From Lachnospiraceae bacterium (GTDB lineage: Bacteria; Bacillota; Clostridia; Lachnospirales; Lachnospiraceae): a DNA stretch of 55,467 nt. A program made the translations under genes and the position numbers. The stretch is from assembly GCA_021202635.1 (NCBI GenBank), contig JAJQCQ010000066.1, positions 1-55,467 of the forward strand, in the 5' to 3' direction. Below the pieces are notes generated by a model, which worked only from the letters and a program-made list of their open reading frames with translations, was not told where the DNA came from and searched no databases. How positions within the stretch are numbered: position 1 is the stretch's first letter; each line of letters opens with the position of its first letter. Below are positions 34,068 through 41,642 of this stretch, in pieces.

Positions 34068-34125
34068 GTTACAGATCACACCCCGGCCACAACATTTGCC
34101 GTGCAGTCAGCGTGTGACCAGTAAC
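34068..34125. repeat. Palindromic repeat, family B, full copy
   Basis: GTTACAGATCACACC ... GTGTGACCAGTAAC, a 58-nt imperfect palindrome. Confidence 0.65.
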
Positions 34126-34329
34126 GTTTTTCTCCTCATGCGCGACACCTTTTCTGCTTTTCCGCTAACCATGTTCTTTTACTGCTGCCTTTTCCTCGCT
34201 TTTTCAATCCGGGTTACCGGTCTCCTTCCGACCATTCACATCCCTTTGTCTGCTGCAAACAGGCGCAATAACAAACCGGGGCGTGTTTGATTCCTTCCAT
34301 TTCGGAAATAATTTTCTAATGAATTTTCA

Positions 34330-34358
34330 ATGACAAATGTTTTTCGATATGTTACAAT
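34330..34358 (+). promoter_or_regulatory. Putative promoter of the LysR gene
   Basis: ATGACA (34330-34335), a 17-bp spacer and TACAAT (34353-34358). The leader to the ATG would be about 178 nt. Confidence 0.5.
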
Positions 34359-34542
34359 CGTATTAAATTTATGATGGATTTTTTAATGTTACGCAATGGA
34401 ATATTTGTGTGCATGTCTGCCTTTACGAAGCAGGAAATATACGATATAATTCCTGCAGGGTCGGCAGATTTCAATATCGTCGAAATGAGAAGACCCGGCT
34501 CTCAAAGCAGGGACATCCCACTGCGGCAGAGAGGAATTGCTT

Positions 34543-35433
34543 ATGGAAATAGAGTTTCTCAGGGAATTTATCGTTTTAAGTGAGACCTGCAGTTTTCAGG
34601 AAGCGAGCGACCGGCTGTATATCACCAATTCCACGCTCTCCAAGCATATCCAGAAAATGGAAGCGGAGCTTGGACATCCTCTGTTCGAGCGCTCCACGCG
34701 CAGAGTCACCCTGACAGAGATGGGACGCATTCTCCAGGAAAACGCCAGCGAGATCCTCACACGATATGATGAGGCACTGATTCAGATGAATAAAGAAGCA
34801 GCAAAAGCTACCAATACCTTATCGGTCGCCTTTACCAATACAACCTCCCGCTACGGAGTCCTTGATACCATCCTCTCTTTCAAACAGGAATATCCGGATA
34901 TCAATCTTCAGATCGCCGAGCTGCAGGGACCGCCCCAGAAATCCACGTTTCTGGACCGACAGGCTGAATTTATTTTCGCGAGTGACAAGGGATTGGCCAC
35001 AAAAGATATCACGCATCAGACCTTTGCCAAAGAGGAGGTTGTCCTGGTCACATCCGTGGAAAATCCCCTCGCAAAGAAGCCCATCCTCAGTCTCTCAGAG
35101 ATTGCCAGCGAACAGCTGCTGCTTCCGGATCGGGCCTTTTTGCAGGATCTCTTATTTGAAGCATGTACCAATGCCGGATTCACGCCAAAAGTACGGATGT
35201 ATACCAATAACGCGCAGACCGCTTTTTTGCTGGCCGCGAATAACTACGCCAGTGCAATTTTCCCCCGTGCCTGTCTGGGAGAATACACAGGCGAGAAAGA
35301 GATTCGCGCAATCGCGTTTTCCCCTGCGGTCACCTTTGAAGTCTATATGCTGTACATGGCAAATAAACCTTTTTCCTCGGCGGGAGAACTGTTTTTTGAC
35401 TATGTTAAAGCACACGGCCTGATCGACCAGTAA
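34543..35433 (+). CDS. LysR family transcriptional regulator
   Basis: 296 aa. The N-terminal winged helix-turn-helix covers about residues 1-60 (FLREFIVLSETCSFQEASDR, then STLSKHIQKMEAELGHPLFE, STRRVTLTEMG). The effector domain follows at 88-290 with the usual two-lobe periplasmic-binding fold. I start at ATG 34543 after GAGAGGA. Only 32 nt separate it from the sulfotransferase gene on the same strand, so it may control that operon directly and itself. The inducer is unknown. Confidence 0.92.
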   Translation: MEIEFLREFIVLSETCSFQEASDRLYITNSTLSKHIQKMEAELGHPLFERSTRRVTLTEMGRILQENASEILTRYDEALIQMNKEAAKATNTLSVAFTNTTSRYGVLDTILSFKQEYPDINLQIAELQGPPQKSTFLDRQAEFIFASDKGLATKDITHQTFAKEEVVLVTSVENPLAKKPILSLSEIASEQLLLPDRAFLQDLLFEACTNAGFTPKVRMYTNNAQTAFLLAANNYASAIFPRACLGEYTGEKEIRAIAFSPAVTFEVYMLYMANKPFSSAGELFFDYVKAHGLIDQ

Positions 35434-35465
35434 CGTACAGTCACTATATCCTCCGGAGGTTTTCT

Positions 35466-36614
35466 ATGAAAACGCTTTATTTACATATCGGTACCCCAAA
35501 GACGGGCACCTCATCCATTCAGGCTTTTCTGAGGAAAAACAGGAAGCTTCTCTCCAGCCACGGCTACAGTTTCCCGCTTATGCCATTTACCTACCCCGGT
35601 GTGCCCATCCAGCGCAACGGGCATTTTCTGATGGTGATAAGCTCCTGCCTGGAAAATACCTCTTCCGAGGTTCCCGCTCCGCCACAGACAAACGCGCTCT
35701 GGAAAGAGCACTATGCGGAAGGGCTTACCACTCTTCATCATGCGTTTGAGTCCTGTGACAATGTCATCCTCTCAGAAGAGCGTCTCTGGAACGCCATCTA
35801 TTATGACCCCATGAGTTTTCTGGAGTTTCTGCCGAAAGATGCGGCAGAGCATCATTATTGTATTAAAATTGTCGTCTATCTGCGCCGACAGGATCTCTTT
35901 CTGACCTCCCTCTGGAACCAGAGGGTCAAAGCCACCAAGTCCGGGGAGACCCTTCCGGAATACCTGGATAACCTGGCCGTGCGGAAGCCGCTGTACGCGG
36001 ACTATGAAAAAACACTCCAGACTCTTTCGGATACCTTCGGCACGGAGAATATCATCGTCCGCCGTTTTGAGCCTGCCTCCTGGATCGACCATTCGATCAC
36101 AAAGGATTTTCTGGACGCTATCGGCATGGATTACAGCCTTCCATTCCAGCCGCCGAAGCATACGGTCAATCCCAGCCTGAACGGAAATGCCCTGGAAATA
36201 CAGCGGCTCATCAACTGCTCCGAGCTTTTATCCAACTCAGAGAAGCTCAGCCTGTCTACTTATATGAAGGCAATTCCCGAAAGCACACAGACCGACCGTG
36301 CCTTCCAGCACTTATCTGTGGAAGAGAGCGCTGCTCTCCTTGCACACTTCCGGGGCGGGAACAACCGCGTTGCCGATACCTATCTGCATGACGGACAGCC
36401 GCTTTTTTCCGATGAGATCAAAGAGACTCCCATGTGGCAGCAGGAAAATGAGGAAATGCTGGCCGACACCATGCGTGTTTTCCTCACTGTGACGCACGAT
36501 CTCTATGCCAGAAACCAGGAACTGACCAAAGAAATCAAAAAGCTGAATGCATTCCGGGAAAAAGTAAAGCATCCTGCCCGCACGTTAAAAAATAAAATCT
36601 TCAAAAATAAGTAA
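35466..36614 (+). CDS. Sulfotransferase family protein
   Basis: 382-aa PAPS-type sulfotransferase-like protein. The 5'-phosphosulfate loop is LHIGTPKTGTSSIQAFL at residues 5-21, and the 3'-phosphate-binding segment is VVYLRRQDLFLTSLWNQ near residue 140; both are where the family needs them. VILSEERLW near residue 103 may carry a catalytic acid. The C-terminal 60 residues are basic and coiled (LTKEIKKLNAFREKVKH), which could tether it to a membrane or partner. GGAGG precedes the ATG. It lies between LysR and an M23-like protein; a substrate among surface glycans is plausible but not shown. Such genes are uncommon in gut Clostridia. Confidence 0.83.
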   Translation: MKTLYLHIGTPKTGTSSIQAFLRKNRKLLSSHGYSFPLMPFTYPGVPIQRNGHFLMVISSCLENTSSEVPAPPQTNALWKEHYAEGLTTLHHAFESCDNVILSEERLWNAIYYDPMSFLEFLPKDAAEHHYCIKIVVYLRRQDLFLTSLWNQRVKATKSGETLPEYLDNLAVRKPLYADYEKTLQTLSDTFGTENIIVRRFEPASWIDHSITKDFLDAIGMDYSLPFQPPKHTVNPSLNGNALEIQRLINCSELLSNSEKLSLSTYMKAIPESTQTDRAFQHLSVEESAALLAHFRGGNNRVADTYLHDGQPLFSDEIKETPMWQQENEEMLADTMRVFLTVTHDLYARNQELTKEIKKLNAFREKVKHPARTLKNKIFKNK

Positions 36615-36720
36615 ACAGCTGCATATTCCGTCTCATTTTGGCAATCCTTATATTCAAACAGAGCGCCGACGGCATTACGCCTATACCGGCTCTGCGGAAT
36701 AAAAGGATGAGGTGAATGAA

Positions 36721-37740
36721 ATGAATAGACGGACATGGAAAGAATTTATCACAAAACGCAGCACGATCTGGACGCTGAGCCTTTGCCTGGTCGGCGCGAT
36801 CGTTCTGGGCTCTCTGGCTGCGGTAACCAGCTCCAAAAAGGAGGATACGCAGCCTGAGACCGGAACCGGCCAGGTCGCTTATCTGGAAGAAGACCTGGAC
36901 CCCACAGGTGAGGAAAACAGCATCTCCACAGACGCGGCAAATGAGGCGGACAGTTCCCTGACAGACGCAGCCGGTACCGATGAAGGCATTCTGACCAACC
37001 GGACTGATACGGATGGTCTGGAAGAAGCTTCCGGAACCGCAATCGCGGAAAATACATCCGACACACCGGCAGAAGACACCACAGACGAATCTGCCGGCAC
37101 AGATACTTTCAATACAGATACGATCTCTTCAACCACAAACGCAGAGAATGATTCCGCAGCAGCTTCCTCTGATGCCGATGAAAACAGTACCGCAGATCCG
37201 GCATCTGCGGATACGTCCATAGCTTCCAATACCGACTCCGTGTCCGAAGCTGTCTCCGATGACTCGGCGGAAGCTGCCTCCGCAAATATCATCTCCGAAC
37301 AGACCCTGCTGGAAGCCGGCGTCAGCTTCTCAGACGAGCAGTCCCTGCTCTGGCCCTCCGCCGGAACCATTGCCATTGATTACAGCATGGATAAAAGCGT
37401 CTACTTCGCAACCCTGAACCAGTACAAATACAACCCGGCCCTCGTCATCAGCAGCGATACCGGAAATCAGGTGCTCGCCTCCGCCAGAGGAATCGTTGAA
37501 TCCATTACCATCGACGAAGAAACCGGCACCACACTGGTATTAAACATCGGAAACGGTTATAAGCTGACCTACGGACAGCTCATGGAGCCTGCCGTATCCG
37601 AAGGAGACATCGTAGAAGCCGGAGACCTTCTCGCCTATATCAGTGAGCCCACCAAATACTACAGCATCGAAGGCAGTAACCTCTACTTTGCCATGACCAA
37701 AGACGGCACCCCCGTCGACCCCGTACTATACCTTGAATAA
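36721..37740 (+). CDS. Membrane-anchored degenerate M23 (LytM/SpoIIQ-like) protein
   Basis: 339 aa. The N-terminal cytoplasmic tail RRTWKEFITKRSTIWT leads into one transmembrane helix (LSLCLVGAIVLGSLAAV). An acidic Asp/Thr/Ser/Ala-rich linker spans residues about 45-195, followed by a C-terminal M23 fold (ALVISSDTGNQVLASARGIV, GYKLTYGQL, GDIVEAGDLLAYI, LYFAMTKDGTPVDPVLYL). Active M23 enzymes carry HxH and an upstream H/D pair; here the HxH site reads LYFAM and the first histidine is missing, so it is probably non-catalytic, like B. subtilis SpoIIQ in the engulfment channel. I start at ATG 36721, 6 nt after GAGGTG. Confidence 0.83.
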   Translation: MNRRTWKEFITKRSTIWTLSLCLVGAIVLGSLAAVTSSKKEDTQPETGTGQVAYLEEDLDPTGEENSISTDAANEADSSLTDAAGTDEGILTNRTDTDGLEEASGTAIAENTSDTPAEDTTDESAGTDTFNTDTISSTTNAENDSAAASSDADENSTADPASADTSIASNTDSVSEAVSDDSAEAASANIISEQTLLEAGVSFSDEQSLLWPSAGTIAIDYSMDKSVYFATLNQYKYNPALVISSDTGNQVLASARGIVESITIDEETGTTLVLNIGNGYKLTYGQLMEPAVSEGDIVEAGDLLAYISEPTKYYSIEGSNLYFAMTKDGTPVDPVLYLE

Positions 37741-37754
37741 ACCAGTTTCGAGCA

Positions 37755-37807
37755 GCATCAAAACCGAAAGACAGACCATGCGGATTTATCCGCGATGGGA
37801 TGGATTA
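37755..37807 (+). repeat. 53-bp direct repeat, copy 1
   Basis: Starts GCATCAAAACCGAAAGACAG and ends GATGGGATGGATTA; two mismatches to copy 2. Confidence 0.85.
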
Positions 37808-37816
37808 CGGTTTTGG

Positions 37817-37835
37817 GATGGGCGGAACGCCCATC
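37817..37835. repeat. Perfect hairpin GATGGGCG/CGCCCATC
   Basis: 8-bp stem with a GAA triloop, between the two 53-bp repeats. Confidence 0.75.
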
Positions 37836-37916
37836 AGCCACAGACATATGACGCGTAAGCGGCATATAGCCTGCATAGCAGGCGGTCTGCGGCATGATGC
37901 TCGAAACTGCCTCTGT

Positions 37917-37969
37917 GCATCAAAACCGAAAGACAGACCATGCGGTTTTATCCGCTATGGGATGGATTA
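37917..37969 (+). repeat. 53-bp direct repeat, copy 2
   Basis: Second copy, 162 bp downstream of the first. Its upstream flank (TGCTCGAAAC, 37898-37907) is the inverted complement of the flank of copy 1 (GTTTCGAGCA, 37745-37754). Confidence 0.85.
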
Positions 37970-38099
37970 TATGCACCAAAAAAAATGAGCGGAGTATATT
38001 ATTATACACACCTGTTACCACTTGCGGCCGATTTTCAACATTCTTTAATCCTTTTTGTGAAGTACCTTTTTCGGCCGCTTATAGATATAATATCAAAAG

Positions 38100-38121
38100 A
38101 AGGGATGATTTCTCATCCCTT
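38100..38121 (-). terminator. Terminator-like hairpin 3' of the MATE gene
   Basis: Perfect 9-bp stem AAGGGATGA / TCATCCCTT with a TTTC loop. On the minus strand it is followed by CTTTTGATATT. Confidence 0.5.
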
Positions 38122-38141
38122 ACATAAATAAAATGTAATGA

Positions 38142-38186
38142 TTCAGAACAGCAGACTGCAGCTCTACGCTTCGGTGCTGTTCTGAA
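38142..38186. repeat. Palindromic repeat, family C
   Basis: TTCAGAACAGC (38142-38152) and GCTGTTCTGAA (38176-38186), perfect 11-bp arms, followed by CTGTTACA. Confidence 0.75.
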
Positions 38187-38212
38187 CTGTTACAATAAAG
38201 TCAGATTTACAG

Positions 38213-39568
38213 CTACAGTTTCCGATACACTGTAAAATACATGGTAAGGAAACAGGCCATTCCTCCGATCAGGTTCGAAATCGGTTCCGCAATAAACACC
38301 CCGTCCGTTCCAAGTCCCCAAAGCATCGGCAGAAGCATGGTCAGCGGAACAACAATCACAACCTTACGCAGAATCGAGAAAAATACAGCCCTCCTGGCTT
38401 TTCCCAATCCCACAAAGGTGGACTGCCCCATAAACTGCAGACTCATAAAAACAAATCCAAAGAAATAAAGCCGAACCGCCCGGACTCCATACGCCAGCGT
38501 CTCGGCCTCACTGGAGAAAATCCGTATAAAAGCGGCAGGAAAAAGCTCAATCACCAGCCAGATAAAAGCCGTATAAATAATACCGGTTATCGCCATGAAG
38601 CGAATCCCTTCTTTTACCCGTTCCGGTTGTTTTGCTCCGTAATTATATCCGAGCACCGGCTGGCCGCCGCTGCTGAGGCCAGTCACCGGCAGAGAAGCGA
38701 TCTCGCGGATACTGTTAATAATCGTCATAATCCCCACATACAGATCTCCGCCATAATTCTGCAGCGTGACATTGCACACAATCTGCACAAGACAGTTCGT
38801 CGCCTGCTGCATAAAGCCGCTCACGCCAAGGCTGAGCACATCCCGCACAATACGTCCTCCAAGCCTCATAAAAGACAGCCGGAGTCTGATCTCCGTTCTC
38901 CCGACCGTCAGAAAATGAACGACCCAGATGGCGGACACGCACTGGCTGATCACCGTCGCTGTCGCCGCTCCCTGTACACCCAGCGACAGGCCAAAAATAA
39001 AGACCGGATCCAGAATCAGGTTCAGCACCGCACCAATCACCGTCGTCCACATCGCCGTCCCCGGAAAGCCCAGCGCACTGATAAATCCGTTCATCCCGGT
39101 TACTAGCATGGAAAATGGCACTCCAGCCAGATAAATTCTCAGATAGCTTTCCGCATAAACAATTGTGGCGTCACTCGCGCCAAACAGATACAGAACCGGC
39201 ACCCGGAACACATAACAGAGCACCATCAGAATCACTGAGGTAATCAGGATCATGGTACATACATTCCCCATGATCTTTCTCGCTTTTTCCTCTTCCCTCG
39301 CCCCTCTTGCGATAGAAAACAGCGGAGCGCCTCCGGTTCCAAACAGGTTCGCAAATGCCAGAATCAGGGACGTGATCGGAAAAGTGATTCCCACCCCGGT
39401 CAGAGCCAAACTGCCCACTCCCGGAAGATGACCGATATAAATGCGATCCACGATATTATATAAAAGCTGTACCAGCTGCGCAATCGTCAGAGGTACCGCC
39501 TGCGCTGTAATATTTTTCCATACCTTTCCAACAGAAAAATCCCGCTGTGTTCCCACGCTGCGCCGCAT
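38213..39568 (-). CDS. MATE family multidrug/cation antiporter
   Basis: 451-aa integral membrane exporter with about 12 helices, the normal MATE size. Typical pieces are LVQLLYNIVDRIYIGHLPGVG (helix 1), GGAPLFSIARGAREEEKARK, the internal duplication with LSLGVSGFMQQATNCLVQIV, and GLSSGGQPVLGYNYGAKQPERVKEG, a motif near universal in the NorM/DinF-like branch. GGAGG lies 8 nt before the ATG. It lies between non-coding repeats and stands alone on its strand; the cargo is unknown. Confidence 0.93.
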   Translation of the reverse strand: MRRSVGTQRDFSVGKVWKNITAQAVPLTIAQLVQLLYNIVDRIYIGHLPGVGSLALTGVGITFPITSLILAFANLFGTGGAPLFSIARGAREEEKARKIMGNVCTMILITSVILMVLCYVFRVPVLYLFGASDATIVYAESYLRIYLAGVPFSMLVTGMNGFISALGFPGTAMWTTVIGAVLNLILDPVFIFGLSLGVQGAATATVISQCVSAIWVVHFLTVGRTEIRLRLSFMRLGGRIVRDVLSLGVSGFMQQATNCLVQIVCNVTLQNYGGDLYVGIMTIINSIREIASLPVTGLSSGGQPVLGYNYGAKQPERVKEGIRFMAITGIIYTAFIWLVIELFPAAFIRIFSSEAETLAYGVRAVRLYFFGFVFMSLQFMGQSTFVGLGKARRAVFFSILRKVVIVVPLTMLLPMLWGLGTDGVFIAEPISNLIGGMACFLTMYFTVYRKL

Positions 39569-39589
39569 ATATTTCCTCCATAATCACAG

Positions 39590-39651
39590 ATTACACTACG
39601 TCTTCAAACCTGTCCACGCAGCAAGTGCGTGATTGGGTTTAGAACAGTAAC
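39590..39651. repeat. Palindromic repeat, family B, in the MATE promoter region
   Basis: ATTAC...GTAAC ends with an inner perfect hairpin CACGCA GCAAG TGCGTG (39615-39631). Confidence 0.65.
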
Positions 39652-39653
39652 AA

Positions 39654-41405
39654 TCACAGATTTTCATCATCCGCCACAATATCAATATCCATATGCACCT
39701 GTTCCCGCACCCGCTCGTCAATATCGATTTTTGACAACGCTGCTCTCTGCAGTCCTTCATCCTGTGAAATGACAAATTTCACTTCCACCTGTTTCCCGAC
39801 CCGCTCCGCGATCAGCTGCTCCAGCTCCGCTTTCCGCTCTGCATTATTCAGGTAACGCTCTGCCAGAAAATCCGCAAAAACCACATACAGCCGCCTGTCA
39901 TTCTCATCCTGTGAATTGTATTTTGGCACGGCTGAGCTCAGTACGACCCGAAACATCCCACTCGTACCGTTGACAATGGTTTTCCACATTTCACAGACCT
40001 TTTTCAGGTCCTCCGGCACCGCCCCTGGCAAAGCAGCCGGGGATATGCCGTCCGCATTCTGAAAAGGACCATCTGCAACCAGACCCGAAAAACCGCCCTG
40101 GCCATTTCCATACGGTACTCCTTCGGCACCACTCGCGTCCCCGCCTGCCGCATACCTTCCATTTCCGCCGGCATCTCCATTTACGGCTCCTGCTCCATAT
40201 GCAATGCCATTTTCTCCGCCCTGCCCAGCACGGGGACCCGGCATTCTCACTCCCTGCTCAACCATCCGTTCCAGTCTGCGGATACGCTCAACCAGCGAAA
40301 TCTCATCCTTCTCCGCCTGGGGCGTACACAGCTTAATCAGCGCCATCTCTACCTGCACACGCTTATTCGTCGCGTAGCGGATCGAATTCGACAGCTCTGA
40401 AAAAATACGAATATAACGCATCAGCGTGTCACTGCGCACCATCGCAGCTTCCTCACGCAGCTGCACGAGGTTTTCCGTCGAGACATCCAGGATATCCTCC
40501 ATGTCATCAGAGGCTTTCATCAGCATCAGATTGCGCAGATACCAGGTAAAATCATTCACAAACTGCGTCAGATCACGCCCCTGCAGAATCAGCTGCTCCA
40601 GCGCGCGTATCGCCTCCGTCAGCTCCCCCCGCAAAATCCGGCGCAGCAGCTGACTGAACACATCCGTATCGACCGCGCCAAGCACCTCCAGCACCCGGTC
40701 GTAGGTCAGCGTCTCGCCCAGATAAAAAGCAATGCATTGATCCAGAAGACTCAGAGAATCGCGCAGGGAACCGTCGCCCTTTCTCGCAATATAACGCAGC
40801 GCTTTTTCCTCCGCTTCAACCTGCTCTGTCTCCATCAGCTCCTGCAGCCGGGCCAGGATCGTATCCTGCCCGATCCGGTGGAAATCATAACGCTGGCAGC
40901 GGGAAAGAATCGTAATCGGGATCTTCTGCGCCTCTGTAGTCGCCAGAATAAAAATGACATAAGAAGGCGGCTCCTCCAGCGTCTTTAAAAGCGCGTTAAA
41001 CGCGCCCGTCGAGAGCATATGCACCTCGTCAATGATGTAGACCTTATACCGCCCCGCAGTCGGCGAATACGCGACCTCCTCCCGAATCTCGCGGATATTG
41101 TCCACGCCGTTGTTGGACGCGGCATCGATCTCAATCACATTCATCGAAGAACCCGCCGCGATCGCGCGGCACATGGCGCACTCGTTGCATGGATTGCCGT
41201 CAACAGGATGCTCACAATTCACAGCCTTTGCGAAAATCTTGGCGGCAGAGGTTTTACCGGTCCCTCTGGTTCCGCAAAACAGGTAAGCGTGCCCCAGCCG
41301 ATCCGCCCGGATCTGATTTTTCAAAGTCTTTACAATGTGATCCTGCCCTTTTACCTCATCAAAGGTGGATGGGCGGAACTTGCGGTACAATGCGGTATAG
41401 CCCAT
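39654..41405 (-). CDS. dnaX: DNA polymerase III subunit gamma/tau
   Basis: 583-aa clamp-loader ATPase. Walker A is CGTRGTGKTSAAKIF near residue 45. The zinc module CEHPVDGNPCNECAMC, Walker B IIDEVHMLS and the arginine-finger/SRC region ATTEAQKIPITILSRCQRYD follow. Residues about 400-460 are a Gly/Ala-rich linker (GAVNGDAGGNGRYAAGGDAS), and the C-terminal part (to 583) resembles a tau-type polymerase-binding domain (FADFLAERYLNNAERK, VISQDEGLQ). GGGAGAG precedes the ATG. I saw no clear frameshift signal for making gamma separately. A structured element lies just upstream. Confidence 0.95.
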   Translation of the reverse strand: MGYTALYRKFRPSTFDEVKGQDHIVKTLKNQIRADRLGHAYLFCGTRGTGKTSAAKIFAKAVNCEHPVDGNPCNECAMCRAIAAGSSMNVIEIDAASNNGVDNIREIREEVAYSPTAGRYKVYIIDEVHMLSTGAFNALLKTLEEPPSYVIFILATTEAQKIPITILSRCQRYDFHRIGQDTILARLQELMETEQVEAEEKALRYIARKGDGSLRDSLSLLDQCIAFYLGETLTYDRVLEVLGAVDTDVFSQLLRRILRGELTEAIRALEQLILQGRDLTQFVNDFTWYLRNLMLMKASDDMEDILDVSTENLVQLREEAAMVRSDTLMRYIRIFSELSNSIRYATNKRVQVEMALIKLCTPQAEKDEISLVERIRRLERMVEQGVRMPGPRAGQGGENGIAYGAGAVNGDAGGNGRYAAGGDASGAEGVPYGNGQGGFSGLVADGPFQNADGISPAALPGAVPEDLKKVCEMWKTIVNGTSGMFRVVLSSAVPKYNSQDENDRRLYVVFADFLAERYLNNAERKAELEQLIAERVGKQVEVKFVISQDEGLQRAALSKIDIDERVREQVHMDIDIVADDENL

Positions 41406-41489
41406 ATTTCGTCATCTCTCCCTATATTCTTTGCATATCGTCTGCCGGATGCATAAATTATTTCGTAACAGATCCCTACAGCGAAATAC

Positions 41490-41593
41490 AGAACTCCCCG
41501 TCTCTATGCCAGCATCCAGCGGATATTCTTCCGTCTGACCGCTGTACGCTGCCGGTCCTTCACGCAGCCCGGCGCATAAAAACAAGGAGTTCT
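41490..41593 (+). ncRNA. Candidate structured small RNA between pfkA and dnaX
   Basis: 104 nt closed by AGAACTCC (41490-41497) and GGAGTTCT (41586-41593), with nested helices TATGC/GCATA, CAGC/GCTG and CAGCGG/CCGCTG around a purine-rich tip containing GGAA. On the plus strand the closing stem runs straight into TTTTTT, as in a standalone RNA with its own terminator. A possible plus-strand promoter (TTGCAT, 17 bp, TAAATT) lies near 41431-41459. It does not match the SRP RNA consensus. Confidence 0.4.
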
Positions 41594-41642
41594 TTTTTCA
41601 TAAGACTTCTAAAAGCTTTCCGTTACCATCTGCCAGTCCGTA

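Larger units (their letters stand above)
34007..34542. other. Non-coding gap between ATPase B and LysR gene
   Basis: 536 bp. It holds a stem AATCAG.AGC/GCTCTGATT (34020-34044), a family B palindrome (34068-34125) and a promoter at 34330-34358. Between about 34130 and 34325 I see nothing I can support. Short reading frames here lack ribosome binding sites. Confidence 0.7.
37741..38212. other. Hairpin-rich non-coding patch with direct repeats
   Basis: 472 bp after the M23-like gene. Contents: 53-bp direct repeats, a 10-bp inverted repeat, perfect hairpins at 37817-37835 and in the GCCTGC ATA GCAGGC stretch near 37870-37884, a terminator-like stem at 38100-38121 and a family C palindrome at 38142-38186. 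Short reading frames here have no ribosome binding sites and no credible protein. Confidence 0.7.

Noticed and set aside
34371-34583. 70-codon frame before the LysR start
   Set aside because: It overlaps the LysR start out of frame, has no ribosome binding site and begins right at the predicted transcription start.
37800-38131. Short plus-strand frames after the M23-like gene
   Set aside because: They translate the direct repeats and hairpins and lack ribosome binding sites.
41490-41593. SRP (4.5S/scRNA) RNA upstream of dnaX
   Set aside because: Position and size fit, but the GGAAGGAAGCAG-type tip is missing and the T-run is on the opposite strand; kept only as an unidentified structured element.
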